From positions 1 to 38,405 of the forward strand of contig CAKUGA010000008.1 in the NCBI GenBank assembly GCA_934654515.1: DNA of 38,405 nt. The letters are read 5' to 3'. The position numbers and the translations under genes were made by a program. Source of the stretch: an uncultured Collinsella sp. GTDB taxonomy: Bacteria; Actinomycetota; Coriobacteriia; Coriobacteriales; Coriobacteriaceae. The notes under the pieces are model-generated. The model was not told where the DNA came from. It did no database searches and saw nothing but the letters and a program-made list of their open reading frames with translations. The first letter of the stretch is position 1. Every line of letters begins with the position of its first letter. Shown here one piece after another: positions 34,512 to 38,405 of the stretch.

Positions 34512-34775
34512 ATGATTAGCTTTGACTACAAGCCTCAGGGCGTGTGCTCTCGCAATATCCATCTCAATCTTTCCGACGACGGCAGCAAGGTACTGGGCGT
34601 CGAGTTTATCGGCGGCTGCGATGGCAACCTTAAGGCCATCTCCAAACTGGTCGAGGGCGCTCCTGCCGACCGTGTGATCGAGGTTCTTGCCGGCAATACC
34701 TGCGGCATGAAGAAGACCTCTTGCGCCGATCAGCTTACGCGCGCTATCGAGGCCGCCCGCGCCGAGATCGCCTAA
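34512..34775 (+). CDS. TSCPD domain protein (TIGR03905-like)
   Basis: The 87 residues match the small TSCPD family related to the C-terminal zinc domain of class II ribonucleotide reductases: GVCSRNIHLNLSDDG, IGGCDGNLKAISKLVEGA, and GNTCGMKKTSCADQLTRAI. The conserved cysteines (positions about 12, 36, 64 and 70) fit metal binding. Function is not established. It overlaps the following Tat lipoprotein gene by one base (TAATG). Confidence 0.85.
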   Translation: MISFDYKPQGVCSRNIHLNLSDDGSKVLGVEFIGGCDGNLKAISKLVEGAPADRVIEVLAGNTCGMKKTSCADQLTRAIEAARAEIA

Positions 34776-35986
34776 TGGGTATCGCCGACCACATCAAGAA
34801 CGGAATATCGCGCCGCGGCTTTGTGCTCGGTGGAGCCGCCGCGGGCGCTGCCACGGTGCTTGCCGGATGTTCGAAAAAAACAGGCACCAGTGATGATGCC
34901 GCCGGCGAGCCGCAGGTTATCAAGGACGATTCCAAGATCGTCTCGATTACGGATGAGTACGAGGCCGTCGACATCGACCTTGAGCCTGCGGCCTCGTGGA
35001 CGCTGCCGCTGGGTACGCTGCTGTACTACTGCGATGGCGACTATGCTGCGGCAATGATGGCGCCCGCATCGGCACTGCACGCCAACACACTCGGTGTGCT
35101 CAACCTGGGCGATGGCTCACTTACCACATTAATTGAGGATCCTATCGAGGGCACGGGATATGCTTTTTACGATGTCCGTGCCGGCGATGGCGTGTTTGCG
35201 TGGGTTGAGATGAACTTTGCCAATTCATCGTGGAAGCTCTACGCTCAAAATCTGTCGGGCGCTTCGCTCTCTGGCGACGTGGTTGAGCTCGATCGAGGTG
35301 GCAAGGACTACGATCCGCCACTGTTTACGGCGTTCGGGTCATCAGTCATCTGGTATAAAATGCCTTCGGCAGGCGGCAATAAAACGAGTAACGATTCGTT
35401 TTGCTATCGTCGCTCGCTTGATGAATCTAAGGCCGAGACAATTTGGAAATCGACAGGCCGCTTTGCGTCGGCCCCACGCGCGAGCGACGGCATTTTGACC
35501 ATCTCGCCGCGTGTCCGCAACGACGAGGGCGTCTACTACGGCATAACGGCAATCGATCTGACCGATGGCAACAACACCAAACGTGCCCAGCTAGTCCTTC
35601 CCTCGTCAGTCTCGCCTTTCGAGGCCGTATATATGGGCGATACCTTCGTGTTTTCTATCGAGGCGACCTATAGTGGCGTGGGCAGCCTGGGCAACATGGG
35701 CACGTATATCGGTAATGAGGGAGGGCCGTACCTCTTCCTGTCCCGCGAGCCTCTCGCATGTGCGGCTGGCAAGAAGAATAAATACCTTGTTAAGGTACAG
35801 GCATCGCATTTCCTGATCGACACCTCTGCCAAGACCTATGGTTCGCTGTTGTCGCCCGACCGCGCTTTGGAGTATGGCGATTATCCAGCTACGGCGGGAA
35901 AATCGGACTCATTCCTTACGTACGCCACGGTGCGCAACAGCCAGGGTATACCAGAGACGGTCACCGCACGCCTATTCTCTCTTTAA
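34775..35986 (+). CDS. Tat-exported lipoprotein, probable beta-propeller
   Basis: The 403 residues begin with a twin-arginine signal (SRRGFVLGGAAAGAATVLAGC) that also holds a lipobox (LAGC). It is therefore predicted to be exported folded and lipid-anchored. The mature part has repeated strand-rich segments with Trp/Tyr turns (for example SSWKLYAQNLSG, SSVIWYKMPSAGG, EGVYYGITAIDLTDG), like a beta-propeller. I do not recognise a specific family. ATG 34775 overlaps the stop of the TSCPD gene, so translation is coupled. A longer in-frame start upstream lies in that gene and would hide the Tat signal. Confidence 0.75.
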   Translation: MGIADHIKNGISRRGFVLGGAAAGAATVLAGCSKKTGTSDDAAGEPQVIKDDSKIVSITDEYEAVDIDLEPAASWTLPLGTLLYYCDGDYAAAMMAPASALHANTLGVLNLGDGSLTTLIEDPIEGTGYAFYDVRAGDGVFAWVEMNFANSSWKLYAQNLSGASLSGDVVELDRGGKDYDPPLFTAFGSSVIWYKMPSAGGNKTSNDSFCYRRSLDESKAETIWKSTGRFASAPRASDGILTISPRVRNDEGVYYGITAIDLTDGNNTKRAQLVLPSSVSPFEAVYMGDTFVFSIEATYSGVGSLGNMGTYIGNEGGPYLFLSREPLACAAGKKNKYLVKVQASHFLIDTSAKTYGSLLSPDRALEYGDYPATAGKSDSFLTYATVRNSQGIPETVTARLFSL

Positions 35987-36045
35987 GCTTAGAGGGGTTA
36001 AAAAGACGCCAACAGGGGAATAAACGCGTTGTAATTGTGAGTACC

Positions 36046-36084
36046 GCCCGCCGAGCTGCCGCGTCATAGCGGCATCCGGTGGGC
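36046..36084. repeat. Imperfect hairpin before the response regulator
   Basis: The arms GCCCGCCGAGCTGCCGC and GCGGCATCCGGTGGGC pair with one internal mismatch loop around a six-base loop. No T run follows. It may be a weak terminator for the lipoprotein gene or a repeat element. A -10-like TAAAAT lies at 36095-36100. Confidence 0.4.
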
Positions 36085-36139
36085 TCAGGTGCGTTAAAAT
36101 GAGCTTGTTCTTAGCTAATTGAGACAGGGGGGCCGTGTT

Positions 36140-36862
36140 ATGGCTTCAGATGCAAAAAAGATTCTGCTGGTCGAGGATGAGAAGGCAATCCGTGACGCCG
36201 TCGCTGCCTATCTCGAGCGCGAGGGCTACTGGGTTGTGGGCGTCGGTGACGGTCAGTCCGCGATCGAGGAGTTCGAGAAGCATCAGTTCGACCTGGTTGT
36301 GCTCGACCTTATGCTCCCCAAGATCCCCGGTGAGCGCGTTTGCCGCACCATTCGCGATACCTCGGATGTCCCCATTATCATGTTGACGGCCAAGGGCGAG
36401 ATCGAGGACCGTATTATCGGTCTCGAGCTCGGTGCCGACGATTATCTCATCAAGCCGTTCTCTCCGCGCGAGCTCGTCGCCCGCGTTCGCGCCCTGTTCC
36501 GTCGTGCCCATCAGGCCGATGAGCCCGCCGTCGAGGTGCTCGACTTCGGCGATCTGGTCATCGACATCTCCGGCCACAAGATTCTGGTCGAGGGCAAGGA
36601 AGTCGATCTGACGGCTTCTGAGTTCAAGCTGCTCACCACGCTTGCCCGTCACCCCGGTCGCGTCTATAACCGTATGGAGCTGGTCGAGAAGGTGCTCGGG
36701 TACGACTTCGAGGGCTACGAGCGCACCATCGACAGCCACGTGAAGAACCTCCGCGCCAAGCTGGGCGACGACCCCAAGAAGCCCAAGTGGCTCTACACCG
36801 TCCATGGTGTTGGCTATCGTTTTGAGGCTCCGGCCAAGACCGATAAGTCGGACGAGAAATAA
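36140..36862 (+). CDS. OmpR-family response regulator
   Basis: The 240 residues have a receiver domain with acidic pocket VEDE (11-14), phospho-acceptor Asp56 in VVLDLMLPK, Thr83 and Lys105 (IKPFSP). A winged-helix DNA-binding domain follows (LTASEFKLLTTLARHPGRVYNR, then ERTIDSHVKNLRAKLGDDP and the wing YTVHGVGYRF). ATG 36140 is chosen; an in-frame TTG at 36119 would place the G-rich Shine-Dalgarno inside the gene. The kinase gene follows after 11 bases and is its partner. The target genes are not known from the sequence. Confidence 0.93.
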   Translation: MASDAKKILLVEDEKAIRDAVAAYLEREGYWVVGVGDGQSAIEEFEKHQFDLVVLDLMLPKIPGERVCRTIRDTSDVPIIMLTAKGEIEDRIIGLELGADDYLIKPFSPRELVARVRALFRRAHQADEPAVEVLDFGDLVIDISGHKILVEGKEVDLTASEFKLLTTLARHPGRVYNRMELVEKVLGYDFEGYERTIDSHVKNLRAKLGDDPKKPKWLYTVHGVGYRFEAPAKTDKSDEK

Positions 36863-36873
36863 GGTAATCGCAT

Positions 36874-38405
36874 ATGACACCTGCGCGCTTTGAAATCGGA
36901 CAAAAGCACAAGCAGGAGAGCGAGGCGGGTTCCAAGGCAAGTTGGAACACGCCTCGTTCCGATTCCCGGCCGACGATGAGCTATCCCTCGCGTATGGCCC
37001 TGGCTTTTGCCCTGACATCGCTCATGACGGTATTGGTGCTGGTGGGCGTCGTCTCCGTTGTATGGGGTACGGTTTTTACGGATTACACGCGCTCCAATAT
37101 CGTCGAGATCGCCAATTCCGCTGCCGAAAAGCTTGCGACATCGTACGAGGAAAACGGCAACTGGACCGCGGGAGAGTTGCGTACGGTCGCGACATCGAGC
37201 CTAGTGTCCGACGATCTTGGCATGCAGGTCGTCAATAAAAAGGGCGTTATCGTCTACGACGATTCATGGCCTTCGGCAAGCGCGACCGCCGATGTGCGCG
37301 AGAGCGAATCAGCGTCGAGCAGCTCGAGCGGTAAAAAAGCATCGCATAGCCCGGTCTCGTCTGCTCCAACCGACTCCGATAGCGTTGCCAACGTCGAAAT
37401 CATAACGTCTTCGGGCGAGCATGTCGGACAGGTAAAGCTATGGGCCATCGGCTCCGATGCCTTGCTCACCAAGGCGGATTCTGCATTTAGGGAGAAGACC
37501 TTTAACGCCATGGCCCTCGCCGCGGTTGTTGCAATCTGCATTTCGGTCGTTATCGGATCGCTCGTGTCGCGCATGCTCACCAAGCCGATTCATCGTATTA
37601 CGAGCACGGCCAAGCAAATTCGCGATGGCGATCTGTCCGCTCGTACTGGTTTGCGCGGTGATGACGAGATTGATCAGCTGGGTGAGACCTTCGATGAGAT
37701 GGCCACTTCGCTCGAGAAGGATATGAAACACGAGAAGCGCCTGACCTCAGACGTTGCACACGAGCTTCGCACGCCGCTTATGGCCATGCTCGCAACGGTC
37801 GAGGCCATGCAGGATGGCGTGTATCCCACCGACGATGAGCATTTGGAGACCGTTGCTTCCGAGACGCGTCGCCTGGCTCGTCTGGTGCAGCAGATGCTCG
37901 ACCTGTCGCGCATGGAAAACAGCACGGCTCCGCTCAACCTTGAGCCGGTGGACATGGTTCCTTTCGTGCGTTCCATCGTCAATGCCCAGGAGCGCCTGTT
38001 TGTCGACCGCGATCTGCGCTTGCGCTTTGCTGACGAGACCCAAGGTCACGACGATGTCGTCGAAGCCGATCCCGACATGATCACACAATGCGTCATCAAT
38101 CTCATGAGCAACGCCATGCGCTACACCCCCGAGGGCGGTTGGGTCGTGGTGTCGGTGCTCAGTGACCGCAAACACGTTAGCATCGCCGTTTCTGATACCG
38201 GCATCGGTATCGCCAAGGAAGACCTGTCGCGTATTTTCGGACGTTTTTGGCGTGCCGACGCCAGCCGCGCCCGCGAGGCGGGCGGTCTGGGCGTGGGCCT
38301 CGCCGTGACCAAGCAGATTGTCGAGCGTCATCACGGCTACATATCCGTGGAGTCGGAGCTTGGAAAGGGTACGACTTTTACGATTCATCTGCCTCGCGAG
38401 CACAC
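36874..38405 (+). CDS. Sensor histidine kinase, cut by right window edge
   Basis: About 510 residues are visible. A cytoplasmic N-terminal tail of about 45 residues precedes the first membrane span (about 48-72). The extracytoplasmic part holds a Ser-rich low-complexity loop (about 140-165). After a second span (about 212-232) come HAMP, HisKA with the phospho-acceptor His296 in DVAHELRTPL, and HATPase_c with NLMSNAMRYTP, VSDTGIGI and GGLGVGLAV. The sequence runs out at LPREH, close to the expected C terminus, so little is missing. It pairs with the response regulator 11 bases upstream. Confidence 0.95.
   Translation, partial: MTPARFEIGQKHKQESEAGSKASWNTPRSDSRPTMSYPSRMALAFALTSLMTVLVLVGVVSVVWGTVFTDYTRSNIVEIANSAAEKLATSYEENGNWTAGELRTVATSSLVSDDLGMQVVNKKGVIVYDDSWPSASATADVRESESASSSSSGKKASHSPVSSAPTDSDSVANVEIITSSGEHVGQVKLWAIGSDALLTKADSAFREKTFNAMALAAVVAICISVVIGSLVSRMLTKPIHRITSTAKQIRDGDLSARTGLRGDDEIDQLGETFDEMATSLEKDMKHEKRLTSDVAHELRTPLMAMLATVEAMQDGVYPTDDEHLETVASETRRLARLVQQMLDLSRMENSTAPLNLEPVDMVPFVRSIVNAQERLFVDRDLRLRFADETQGHDDVVEADPDMITQCVINLMSNAMRYTPEGGWVVVSVLSDRKHVSIAVSDTGIGIAKEDLSRIFGRFWRADASRAREAGGLGVGLAVTKQIVERHHGYISVESELGKGTTFTIHLPREH

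Overview
The window is a chromosome-origin region from a high-GC Gram-positive bacterium. Codon use, the mirrored gyrA-gyrB-dciA-recF-dnaN-dnaA / rpmH-rnpA-yidD-yidC-khpB-rsmG-parA-parB order, tandem WYL (PafBC-like) regulators and the style of the surface and GGDEF proteins fit an actinobacterium of class Coriobacteriia, most likely Collinsella or a close relative. The genus is inferred from general family knowledge, not from a search.

Layout. (1) 1-9912, minus strand: gyrA (cut by the left edge), gyrB, a DciA/DUF721 gene, recF, dnaN and dnaA. Directly upstream of dnaA lies an unusual gene encoding a GHKL ATPase joined by a Gln/Pro/Met/Tyr-rich tract to a winged helix. (2) 9913-15298, plus strand: rpmH, rnpA, yidD, yidC, khpB (jag), rsmG, three perfect parS sites spaced 39 bp apart, parA, parB and a small membrane protein. 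Two spacers, 6582-6819 and 9913-10257, carry repeated DnaA-box-like words of an atypical sequence (GTTTTCAACAGG). The first also has an AT-rich tract and a TAA/TAG trinucleotide run like a DnaA-trio, so oriC is probably bipartite and flanks dnaA. (3) 15299-26061: rlmN (minus), ddl and a DnaQ-DinG exonuclease-helicase (plus, overlapping), two WYL regulators (minus), and a large membrane protein with a degenerate M28 peptidase fold split by about 600 residues of acidic low-complexity sequence. (4) 26062-30298: a thioester/Cna_B LPXTG adhesin (minus), tRNA-Gly(CCC), and a 426-bp spacer with two near-identical copies of a tRNA-3'-end repeat. (5) 30299-38405: purB, a substrate-binding protein plus diguanylate cyclase pair, a TSCPD protein coupled to a Tat lipoprotein, and an OmpR-type response regulator with its histidine kinase (cut by the right edge).

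The replication and segregation genes work as one unit: DnaA acts on the boxes, DciA probably helps load helicase, DnaN and gyrase serve the fork, and ParA-ParB-parS segregates the duplicated origin. The features most likely to be new are the ATPase/winged-helix gene of the dnaA operon, the apparent match between an altered DnaA recognition helix (Asn-His-Ser instead of Asp-His-Thr) and altered boxes, the tRNA-derived repeat cluster, and the split M28-like protein.
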